From: Polytrichum commune
Lineage: Eukaryota > Streptophyta > Polytrichopsida > Polytrichales > Polytrichaceae
Reading direction: 5' to 3'
DNA length: 64,000 nucleotides
NCBI GenBank assembly: GCA_950295325.1
Contig: OX485804.1
Coordinates: 34,040,001 to 34,104,000 of the forward strand
The notes under the pieces were generated by a model that saw only the letters and a program-made list of their open reading frames with translations, was not told where the DNA came from and did no database searches. Within the stretch, counting starts at the first letter, position 1. Each line of letters starts with the position of its first letter. Positions 49,244 through 58,573 of this stretch are shown here, in pieces. The translations under genes were made by a program, and so were the position numbers.

Positions 49244-49314
49244 CTTTACGTGTTGTTTGCTTAGTTCTTGCCATGTCTATTCATATACCGGAATACTTCA
49301 ACACCTATATTCAC
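49244..49314 (-). CDS. First coding exon: histone H3 tail mimic MARTKQTTRK
   Basis: ATG at 49274-49272 encodes MARTKQTTRK, then donor AAAG|GTATAAG at 49244/49243. The next exon adds VSGG, so the start reads ARTKQTTRKVSGG against ARTKQTARKSTGG of histone H3: ten of thirteen identical, with K4, R8 and K9 kept. An in-frame TGA two codons upstream shows that this ATG opens the frame. Met removal before Ala would expose the H3-like N-terminus. The exon starts after TTCATTCAG at 49314, and a noncoding exon at 49963-49911 (donor CAG|GTAAGT) lies upstream, so the 49.4-49.8 kb array is in a 5-prime UTR intron. Confidence 0.75.
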
Positions 49315-49426
49315 CTGAATGAAACAACAATTGTCTATTACAAATCTATGTCTAGATCTTTTATCACCCAATCTCGATGCAAGTATATCAATCCTCAAAC
49401 TCATCCAACAGAATTGTTCTCTTGAG

Positions 49427-49836
49427 GCCCATGGGTGTTCACCCGTGGGCTCCCCCAAACAGATGAGTTGAGAGGCCCACGGGTGTTCACCCGTGGGCTC
49501 TCCCAAACAGATGTATTGAGAGGCCCACGGGTGTTCAACCGTGGGCTCCCCTAAACAGATGAGTTGAGAGGCCCACGGGTGTTCACCCGTGAGCCTCTCC
49601 CAAGCGGATGAGTTGAGACGCCCAGGGGTGCTCACCCGTGAGCCTCTTCCAAACATACGAGTTGAGGGCTCACGGGTGTTCACCCGTGAGCCTCTCCCAA
49701 GCAGATGAGTTTAGAGGCCCACAGGTGCTCACCCGTGAGCGTCTCCAAAACAGATGAGTTGAGAGGCCCACGGGTGCTCACCCGTGGCCTCTCCCAAACA
49801 CATCAGTTCAGAGGCCCACGGGTGTTCGCCCGTGGG
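49427..49836. repeat. Palindrome array, 9 copies
   Basis: Copies start at 49427, 49475, 49523, 49571 and then every 46-50 bp to 49813. Spacers are of the type TCTCCCAAACAGATGAGTTG plus AGAG. Several copies have compensated arm changes (GCTCACGGG...CCCGTGAGC at about 49666). Confidence 0.95.
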
Positions 49837-49964
49837 CACTTGGAATTCAACTCGCAAAAGACTGCATTCACACTGGCAGAAGAATTCCGAATAATATACA
49901 TGAAACTTACCTGGTTTCTTTGGTGGGACCATTACAATTGTTGTGTAGATCCAATATTGGTTCC

Positions 49965-50920
49965 TGCACATATCAAAACACATACGCATGTGATTCAGAC
50001 AAACCCTACATGCGCAAATCATGGGGGACTGTGATTCAATTTAAAACCTACAATCAGGCATCAATTTTCGCAAAACCCTAAACGAAGTGGCATACTCCTT
50101 GCATTCTCATTTGAGAGTTCCTCACATTTCATTCAATTATTCACATCTAAGCACAACGCACTCTACATTTCCAGGAATCTCGTTCTAGAAGCGCTTCCGT
50201 TCTTGAGCAATTCGTGTGGATTGAGAGACATTGAAGAGAATGACAGATTCAGTCTTATAATACTAAGAGATTGACGACATATGAAGAGATTGACAAGAAT
50301 GAAAGAGTCAGAATGCAACAAAATTATGGACAATGCAAGATTGAAGAAGTGCAGAAGAAGTGAAGATACCTGCAAGCTTGTTGTCTCTCACAACACCTGG
50401 AATTCAGCTATCCTCCACTTGCTTGAGAATCGCCTCACTATTCTCCACATTTCAGCACTCACACATGGTGGATTGAGCAAGAAACAACCACATTGTGCAA
50501 GAAACTATCTCATTGTTCAATAAACTACTTCCTGCATCTATTCCAGACTTTTGTGCATAAGAAAAGCAAGAAAAAGAGTAGAATGAAGAGTAGGAATTCA
50601 AGGAGAGAAGGAAATTCACTTGCGGAGTTGAGGGCGTGGAGTGGAAGAACCCTAATTCCAGAAATTTTTCGAGAGGTGAAGGAAAGAGAGGAGGAATTCG
50701 AAGTTGAAAATGAGAGGGAATGAGAGAGAAGAGGGAGGTGGTGCGAATCAAGAAACGCCATAATTGCGAGAGGGTGGGAGTGAATGGACATCATTAATGA
50801 CGCCTAGGACGAAGGGACATGACGTATGACATGTCCAGATGTGAATGGATGTGGGTTTTGACGGCTAAAGTATGAATTGGCCGGGCGTGGCTGGTATGAT
50901 GGTATTGGGAGGTAGCCATA
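49965..50920. other. Upstream region of the minus-strand gene
   Basis: Probably promoter and 5-prime leader of the H3-like/ParB-like gene. I find no strong TATA box. No supported coding sequence; the 99-residue frames near 50.5-50.75 kb are composition effects of GA-rich DNA. Confidence 0.35.
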
Positions 50921-51230
50921 AAAAAATTAATTGTACTTAGTAATGTTCGCCATACTAAGTAGTTTAGTTAACAATACTTAGTAAAATAACTGAGTATTAG
51001 GAAGAAAACTGGTAGTACTTAGTGAGATAACTCAGTATTAGTGAGATAATCAAAAGCAATTATTTGGATATCTAAGTATAATTAGGAAGATAACTAATAT
51101 TACGTAGTGAGATAAATACATATTAGTAAGATAACTAACTATTAGTAAAATTAAGATATTTTTCACATCTCAACTAATGAGAGTACTACTGTAGTAAGAT
51201 AACTAATGATACACAAAAAATGATACTTAG
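50920..51230. repeat. Degenerate ACTTAGTAAGATAACT repeats
   Basis: About ten loose units of TAGTRAGATAACTNAGTATTA type. They lie in the central intergenic part of the giant element. Confidence 0.5.
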
Positions 51231-51705
51231 TGTTGGATTATATTTAGTGTTGTTACCGCCCTACCATGTTCAACACTTATTTTCAATTTCTTGACAATAA
51301 GTGTTTGAAGATGTACCCCATGTTCGCTGTACCCGTGAACCCAATGTATATGGACAGTGGTACCCGGAGGCCACGTCAATATAGTCCATATCATCTTATT
51401 ACTTCCTGAAAGGCCATGTGTTCACATGTTCAATAAGAACATGCATGTATAAAAAAATTCATACAAAATGTATATGACCCATAGTGTCATATGGCATTTA
51501 ATGTCACCGTGGTAATTGTTTTTTGGTTCCAACATTGTATGTTTGAGACATAGCAATGGAGGACACTACATATGCACAATACAACCGTTAATAGTACACA
51601 AAAATTGATACTTAGTGTTGGATTATATTTAGTGTTGTTACCGCCCTACCATGTTCAACACTTAGATTCAATTTCTTGACAATTAGTGTTTGAAGATAAT
51701 ATGTT
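51225..51705. repeat. Direct ~90-bp duplication, 379 bp apart
   Basis: The segments at about 51228-51315 and 51607-51695 both carry TTGATACTTAGTGTTGGATT, GTTACCGCCCTACCATGTTC and AACACTTA...GTGTTTGAAGAT. They mark a local tandem duplication in noncoding DNA. Confidence 0.75.
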
Positions 51706-51709
51706 TGGA

Positions 51710-52410
51710 GATGAGAAGGAATTCTCCTTATATCATTGCTAATTTTTTCATTTTTTTTCACCTTATACTTGCTAACACTAAATTCAAACATGGAACTTCC
51801 ACATATTATGATAATATAGTGACTAATAGTAACCAATAGTGAATAATAGTAATCAAAATAATCACTAGCAATCAATAAAACTTAAAATAACTTAAGACTA
51901 ATAGTTATTAATATTTATAATCAGCCATCTTCTTAGGCTTAGCATACTAAGATTAGTACGGCGCACTTAATCATAACCACACTTTAACATAGATTCTTGT
52001 TAGAACATACCAAGGTCAATTGCACATTCCCAAAACATGCTTTGAACATGTGGTTGGTCCGAACGACCATATGGAGAATATGCGTAACCTTGAATTTAAA
52101 TTATGGGATTGGAGTACAAGGTATTTGAGTTTGCCCGAAGTACAGTTATGGACATTCTTTTTCCATTCCCCGCCCCCTTTCACGTGAAGGTTAAGAAAGG
52201 TCCTCAGATACATATTGTATGGCATTGTTGCACACGATAACTTAAACATAAATGGTTTCAATTCCTCATTTCACTCTAAAAATAGGGATTTCCATTACTG
52301 TGGGTTTGTCATCTGCATATTTGGATGATACCCTATGTGAATGACTACAAATAGGTATTAGCCTTGACATTAAAGCTTTAAGGGAACATGAACTTGAAAT
52401 CCAAAGGAAC
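51710..52410. other. Gene-free stretch, centre of giant element
   Basis: AT-rich noncoding DNA. A ~50-bp segment at 52285-52335 (CATTACTGTGGGTTTGTCAT, CTGCATATTTGGATGA) recurs at 56765-56815, on the other side of the LTR-like insertion. Confidence 0.45.
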
Positions 52411-52894
52411 TTACTGTGGGAACACGCGAACACCAAAAGATCCGGATTGGCGGTTTTAAGTGCCAAATCCGGGTTGTCCGGATAACCCTAGTATCGTCCA
52501 GGGATTCTATGAAGTGTAGGAGGTCTAAAACTCTCCGTACCTGCTTATTTCCTCTTCCTTAGCCAAATTTCCGGAAATCCTAATTTCCGGATATTTGGTC
52601 TTTGGGGACATTCTTAGCCTTTTTCCGGAGTGTGCCTCTCCGGATGTTATTTCTAGGTCCTCTTTATAATACTTACCCACCCCTTTACGTCTACCCTCTA
52701 GAATAGGTGGTTTCTTCCGGTGAAGACGTCCTTGATAAGGTTAGAATCTAGAAACTCCCTCACAACCAATCCGGATTGATCAGGTCCGTCCTGGCAGGTC
52801 ACGCAGAGAGATCTGGATTGTTTCTTGGGACCACAGTGGCCAGAGGAGTCCGGATTCCGACTAGAGATCTAACTCGACGGGATGAGTAGGTGAC

Positions 52895-53360
52895 CCGTAC
52901 CACTTTCCGGATTACCCCGTCCAAAGACTGTGAGACCTCTTCAGAAGGTCGGATGGCGTAAGTCCGGCACCTTCCGGATCTTGCCCAATCCTAATGGCGG
53001 CTATCTCACATGGACGTTACCCAGGCATCCGGAACAATGAGGATCTCTTCCTACTGCACTCCGGAGGTGGCCTCCAATCCGGAATCCTTACTGATCCGGA
53101 CCTCTCCTTCTCCGTCCGACGGATCTGTCCGGCTATCTCTACCTTGGATTCTACTCAATCTGAGCTAACTGGGCGATCCGTACCACTAATCCGGATAGGT
53201 CAGTCTAAGGACGGTGGGACCTCTTCAGAAGATCAGATTGGCGTAAGTCCAGATCCCTTCCGGATCTCACCCAATCTTCCCAGCGGCTATCCCACCTAGA
53301 CGTTACCCAACCTACCGGATTAGTGAGGTTTCCCTCCCACTACACTTAGAGAGGATCTAC
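52895..53360. repeat. ~284-bp tandem duplication in LTR-like unit
   Basis: Two units begin CGTACCACT at about 52895 and 53179. Both carry GACCTCTTCAGAAG, TGGCGTAAGTCC, CGGCTATC and GACGTTACCCA. Confidence 0.75.
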
Positions 53361-53803
53361 AAGGCGATAACCGGATCTGATCTGGGTCCCCTCTCTCATG
53401 TCCTATCCGGAACTCCTATCCCTCATGCTCTCTCTCTCTTCCACTAACGATCTCCAGATCATTCACACAAACAACAATAAAGAGGAGTCAAGGAGTGAGG
53501 AGCAAAGACATTTATTCAGAATAGGAGTAATCGCAATACAACAATTGAGAAGGAACCCTTCTCAAGCTCCTTATTCAGCCTTAAGTAGAGGCTCAAAAAT
53601 CCCTAAACTGAGGGCGGCGGCCCAAGTGGCCGCCGCTCAAGAAAAAAAACCCTAACTACACCCGGTCTCCCGGATTTCCTGGATCCAGATCCGGGTTTTC
53701 TGCTGACACTTACCAAGGGAAAGTTTTATTAATCGTCTTCAAAAACTCCTAAGTCCTACCTGCCTACCTCTATTCTGTCTAACTATTCTAGCTACTCCCC
53801 TAA

Positions 53804-54361
53804 CTAAGAAGACCGGTGCTTCTTTGGAGCCGATCCCTCCTTTGAGTGGCTCCCTAACCCGCTGACGGCGGATGAGCCCCCTGCCGGCGACGCCTTCTGC
53901 AGCCGCGTGAGCATCCTCCTCATGTTCGGAGACGGAGCAACCTCGTCCTCCGAATCCGCTGCCCTCTCGGTTCGTGGGGTAGCGGTCCCTGGTGTCCCGG
54001 AGACTGTCCCTGGGGTTCCGGAAGCTGTCCCCATCCGGATGCTTCGGACTGGAGAAGGATCGCTTCCGGTGCCCTGCTCCGGATTCCGTCCGCCCGAGAG
54101 TGAAGCCGTCCGCGGATCCCTGTTGGAGGCCGCCCTTGAGGGTGGCGGAGGAAATGGACTCACCACTTGGCAGTCCCGTGGAGACGATGGCGAGGCGTGG
54201 GTCATAGGGGCCTTGTCCCTACTCGGAGTGGCCTCCCGATCGGAAGTCTGGTGCCGGATCGGCGTCCTAGCCCTATCCGGAGTCCGGGACCTATCCGAGT
54301 TCCGCGGAACAGGGGACTGGCCCCTTCCGGATCGGACCGACCCGGTGCTCTTCCACCTCAC
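53804..54361 (-). CDS. Retroelement ORF2: Ser/Pro/Arg-rich protein
   Basis: A 185-codon frame begins inside the stop of the longer ORF (overlap of four bases at 54358-54361), in another frame. It is full of SRTPDRARTP, SGTPGTVSGTPG and similar, with a basic end. No fold is expected. It is probably the C-terminal part of the longer protein reached by splicing or frameshift, or a separate basic protein. Confidence 0.4.
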   Translation of the reverse strand: MRWKSTGSVRSGRGQSPVPRNSDRSRTPDRARTPIRHQTSDREATPSRDKAPMTHASPSSPRDCQVVSPFPPPPSRAASNRDPRTASLSGGRNPEQGTGSDPSPVRSIRMGTASGTPGTVSGTPGTATPRTERAADSEDEVAPSPNMRRMLTRLQKASPAGGSSAVSGLGSHSKEGSAPKKHRSS

Positions 54362-55875
54362 TTGGGGAGAACGGACCCTTTCCGGAGCCCTCCGGAACTA
54401 CCAGGCCAAGAGCCACCTCCCTGCTGGCTGGGTCCTGCAGAGGACGGCGGGTTCTGAACCAGGGCTACTTCACCAACCACCTCGTAGAGGGTTCCGGTTG
54501 GTGACCCTGGCGGACCCGGATAGAGCACCCTCCGCGGTGTTCCGCTTGGCGGGACCACCCTCTGGATTTCCGCCAGGAGATCCTTCATCGTCCGTGAATA
54601 CTTCACGAGGATGGGGAGGGTCTGCCTGGCGGAAGCCGGATCTCCAGACTCAATCATCCGGTCGTAGAGATGTGCCTTGTTCACGATCTCCGCTGGATGA
54701 CCCACCAGCTCCCGGATCCGGCTGAAGAGCACTGCCTGCTCCGCATGGTACTTCCGGATCTCCTCGCTCTTCTGACTCAGCTCCTGAGTCATAGCCGCTA
54801 CTTGTGCGGTGAGGTGGGCGTTCTCCGTCTTGGCTTGCTCCAGCTCCTTCCGGTCCGCCCTCTTTGCCAATTCCCGGAGAATGTTTCCGGGTCCGCAGTC
54901 GTCCAGAGCATGGTTCGCCCCCTTGACGATGTGCTCCAGTCGGTAATATTGGGTCTTGAGGTCCTCCATGCCCTCCTGGAACCGTTTGAACGGATTCTCC
55001 GGAAAGTCCCAAGCGGATAGGTCCACATTCCGCCATGGGGTCTCCCGGCTGGGTCCGGCTTCCGGATGATGGTGCGAGGGAGGAGGAGAGAGTGGCCTCG
55101 AGACAGTCAGCGGCGGGCTTCCGGGCGACGAGGGAGGTGCTTCCGGAAGAATGGGGTCGCTGGATGTTTCCGTCTCGACGTCTCCGGCTTCCGGAAAAAG
55201 CTTGTAGGTGACCTCGTCCGTCGCTATCGTTAGCAGGTCCTCCTCCTCCGCCAGGGTGCAGTCGAAGTGCTGGTAAAGGTGTAGAATGAAGGGGGAGAGG
55301 AAGGAGGGTTTCCGGCCGATGTGGGGGAGGGCCCGTCCGACTATCTCCTGGATGATCAGGCCCCAATTCACCGGCCGGACTCCGGACATTGCACCAAACA
55401 GCGTGTTAGCCATGGTGAGGCTAATCCGCTTCGGCTTGTCCGGATTGAGAATGGGCAGGAGAAACTCTAGCACTCTCCGCTCCCTAATATTCCGGCAGTT
55501 CCCTGGGTGGAATCTGTCCTTTGGATCCGCGTCCCCTCTTAACTTCCCGGCGAACAGGCCGTCGCGGCGGCCGGCCCACCCCTCTGTGATTCCCCTGGGA
55601 AACCCGTAGACCCTGTTCCACGTATCCGGAGTCCAATGTTCCGGATCCCTCCTCTTTGTGCCTAGCCACTGATTTCCCCTCTCGAATTTAAACTCGCGGA
55701 GGGTATCTTCTGCTCTGAGATTCCAGGGTTTAGAGAGCAATCCCGCACAACCCATGACCCTGAGATCCTCCGCGAGCTCCTGCAGCTCTCTATCCTCCCT
55801 CGGAATTGCAGGGGTGAGGGCTTTCAGCGGAATCGGGATGGGTTCCCGCTGATCCTCTTCCCGTGCTTCCGGCAT
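54358..55875 (-). CDS. Plant retroelement-associated protein (Transposase_32-like), 505 codons
   Basis: A long frame with ATG at 55875 and natural stop at 54358. Residues 40-230 form a globular domain: LREFKFERGNQWLG, WNRVYGFPRGITEGW, RRVLEFLLPILNP, then MANTLFGAMSGVRPVNWGLI and LSPFILHLYQHFDCTLAEEE. This resembles plant proteins tagged putative plant transposon protein (Transposase_32 as I recall), common in plant retroelements. Residues 230-290 are Pro/Ser-rich, 300-450 form a coiled coil (ELEQAKTENAHLTAQVAAMT). No reverse transcriptase or nucleic-acid knuckle is seen. It may serve as a gag-like or accessory protein. Its position inside an LTR-like unit is unusual. Confidence 0.6.
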   Translation of the reverse strand: MPEAREEDQREPIPIPLKALTPAIPREDRELQELAEDLRVMGCAGLLSKPWNLRAEDTLREFKFERGNQWLGTKRRDPEHWTPDTWNRVYGFPRGITEGWAGRRDGLFAGKLRGDADPKDRFHPGNCRNIRERRVLEFLLPILNPDKPKRISLTMANTLFGAMSGVRPVNWGLIIQEIVGRALPHIGRKPSFLSPFILHLYQHFDCTLAEEEDLLTIATDEVTYKLFPEAGDVETETSSDPILPEAPPSSPGSPPLTVSRPLSPPPSHHHPEAGPSRETPWRNVDLSAWDFPENPFKRFQEGMEDLKTQYYRLEHIVKGANHALDDCGPGNILRELAKRADRKELEQAKTENAHLTAQVAAMTQELSQKSEEIRKYHAEQAVLFSRIRELVGHPAEIVNKAHLYDRMIESGDPASARQTLPILVKYSRTMKDLLAEIQRVVPPSGTPRRVLYPGPPGSPTGTLYEVVGEVALVQNPPSSAGPSQQGGGSWPGSSGGLRKGSVLPK

Positions 55876-56549
55876 TTTCCTCTCCTCTCACCCTTTCCGG
55901 CTTGCAACCTCTCTCTCTCTCTCTTCCGAAGTCCTTCTCTTCCATCTAATTGCCACAAAGTCCCGGCAAGCCCACTGCCGGTGACTGAAAAGTGCAGAGT
56001 CCCAGCAATCCAACTGCTGGCGGCTCGAAAGAAGGAACACCTCACCACTCGTTCTCTCAACAGGTTGCCTTTTTCCAGAAAATAGTGGGAGGGAGAAGGA
56101 AGGGACCCTTAAATATCCTTCCTCCCTCTTCCTTCCCCTGTTACCGTTTGGTTTAACGGAAAACGGTTACCAACCGTTTTCCGGCGGTTCTCACCAACGG
56201 TTTTACTAACATTTTTACCAACGGCTTTCTTTTCCCCCAACCATCATAAGGCCCGTTATAACCGCCACTTCCGGGCCGTTGGGTAATCTTGGCGCGTCCG
56301 TTACTTGGGCCGGACCAATGGTGTGGACCATGATTACATGGTCCGCCCATCCTATTTGACGGACCAGTCATAGTACTTATTTAGAGGCGTTTTACCGCAC
56401 AAGGCGGGGTTAGAATACTCTATTTCCTAGTACCATTAATTTTGTCCTAATAGACCCTATTATCCTCAGATAAGCAAGGTAAAATACGGAAATTGAATCC
56501 GTATTTCCGTATTTCCGTCTTTCCGTCGAATTTGGACTCCCACACTTAC

Positions 56550-58490
56550 TCACTAACGAATTATTGGACAAGAATATCATATTGAGATTGTGCATTGGTA
56601 CACATATGATGATCAGAACTCCTCAAGTATAGTGTGAAGTCGTACGTGATGAGGCCTTCAACCAACTGCTATTTCACTTTGGTGATATTGTTGATGTATG
56701 ATGTGAGTATTAACAAGGGGTCAATGGACCATCAACAATATTCCATAGCATACCCTTCAAAATAGGGATACCCATTACTGTGGATTTTTCATCTGCATAT
56801 TTGGATGAAAAACCAATGTAAGGCAAGGCACGGCAAGCACAATAATATTACAGTGGCCCACGTTAAAAATGAACAAAAGGACTTAGAATAATATAGGGTA
56901 TCATAAATGGCAATGCACATCATTAAAGTACTATAGGGAATGGAAGAACGTGTATTTTGGAATTATATGAAATGCAAGGCCTTTTTCTATTAACCTAGGG
57001 TTGAAAATGCTAAGGAAATAAATAACCCTAAACCCTAAACCCTAAACCCTAAACCCAAAAGTGTGGTAGGCCACTTAGTGTTGGACCTTCATAGTTGCTC
57101 GCCATCTATTTGTGTCCTACTCATATCGAATTAGGTGTCACGGACCAAATAATATTCAATATTATTCAATAACAATTTTATTTGAATTGGGATAAGAATC
57201 ACTTGTGTGTGATTTGCAAACAAATCACACCTTCCAAGCCATGAACACAAGGATCTTGTTAATATGTATTTGTCACAACTAGAAAACAAAAATGACACCC
57301 ATCAACCAAAAAAAATAAGCCGCCACTACCTTCATGGGTTATTCAAATAACCCAATTCTTCAAATAACCTTCATTGGGTTATTCAAATATAACCCAAGTG
57401 CATCAATAAGATGTGCAATTACAATAAAATGTTATTGAATTTATTTGTGATTCATGGCTTGGAAGTTATTTTTCAACTGCCCCTCCCTTGGATCTCCCTC
57501 CCCTCAATAGAGGTTGTATTGATTCATCCCATGACACCTACAATTAGAGTTTATAGCATTAGAGTATACGGAGGTTATTCATATTAGACTCTAGCCATGA
57601 TTGAGTAGTGACTATCGTTTTGAGAGCCCACATATTACATGGGGAGCTCAAATTCATTGCACACTTAGCATCACTCAATGTTGGCCACTTAGCATCACTC
57701 AATGTTGGACATCTTACAAATAATGTTATTCCTTGGGATTGAAGATCTGTTATGTAACTTATCTTCCATAAAGTTGTGGGCCATCTATTTGTGCAATTTA
57801 ATAGTGAATGGTAGTATCTAAGTTTAGGGTTTAAGGTTATGATAGAAACCCAAGGTCATGTCACAATATCAAGTAGACCTTTATGTGCATTTATTCCATT
57901 GCCCCATTGCATGGTCTTATATCTTAGGTGGTTCATATCTTTAAAAGGAATGTTGAAGATTTAAATTTATGTAGACAACTAAGAAGGGGCTCCATTACTT
58001 ATAAGTCCAAATTACCTATTATTCTATACCCTATAGTACTTTGAAATAATCCACAAGTGCATTTATAATTGATTAATAACCCCTTAATTGTCATGCGTCA
58101 AAAGAAGAATTGTGCAATTCTATATCAATTTCATCTCGTCATAGGTTAGTTACACACGATCCTTGTGCATGTAATCAACTATATTGTTGTTGCGCTTATG
58201 AAAATTTGGCGTCACAATGGTCGGTAGTGGTATGAGGTGTATGCAAACTTGCAAAGGTTACACAATGATCATTGGTACCGCAAAGACTCTCCGTCGCCTT
58301 GTAACAAAGTTGTACTCCATTTACATACGAGGTAGAACCCCACTACCGATGGTCATCATTATTCAATATGAGGTAGTTGAGTACATGATTACCTATTGGC
58401 GGGTTGGAAATGAGGGAATGACGTCTACGAACTTGCAAATTTGGTGGGAATGCCTTGTACTTCCTCATGTTCAAATGGAGGACGTGCTCA
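56550..58490. other. Intergenic DNA of giant element
   Basis: No gene supported. It holds a fragment resembling the Harbinger MITE (AGTATAGTGTGAAGTCGTACGTGA near 56.63 kb), an inverted pair CCAAGCCATGAA and TTCATGGCTTGG bounding 57234-57465, and a short direct duplication AGCATCACTCAATGTTGG near 57.67-57.70 kb. Confidence 0.45.
57024..57057. repeat. Interstitial plant-type telomere repeat
   Basis: Four to five CCCTAAA units (TTTAGGG on the other strand). This is the telomere sequence of most plants and supports the assignment to that lineage. Confidence 0.85.
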
Positions 58491-58495
58491 CAACC

Positions 58496-58504
58496 TATAT
58501 AAAG
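58496..58504 (+). promoter_or_regulatory. TATA box of the DDE-like gene
   Basis: TATATAAAG lies 70 bases before the ATG at 58574, leaving room for a start site near 58530 and a short leader. It is the clearest core promoter in the giant element. Confidence 0.6.
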
Positions 58505-58573
58505 GCCACCATATGGGTGGCCATTTCCTTCTCCTCATTTGAGTCCACCCCCCTTGACCCTTGAGGAGCAACC

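Larger units (their letters stand above)
52415..56544 (-). mobile_element. 4130-bp LTR-like unit carrying its own ORFs
   Basis: The ends are TGTGGGA and TCCCACA, flanked by CTTAC on both sides (52410-52414 and 56545-56549). The unit is rich in CCGGAT, unlike its surroundings. No second LTR copy or reverse transcriptase is visible, so it is either a giant solo LTR or a short non-autonomous retroelement without recognisable LTR repetition. It contains two overlapping minus-strand ORFs and a ~284-bp tandem duplication. Confidence 0.8.

Noticed and set aside
58217-58564. 115-codon ORF just before the DDE-like gene
   Set aside because: It covers the TATA box and leader of that gene and has no protein-like conservation signal.
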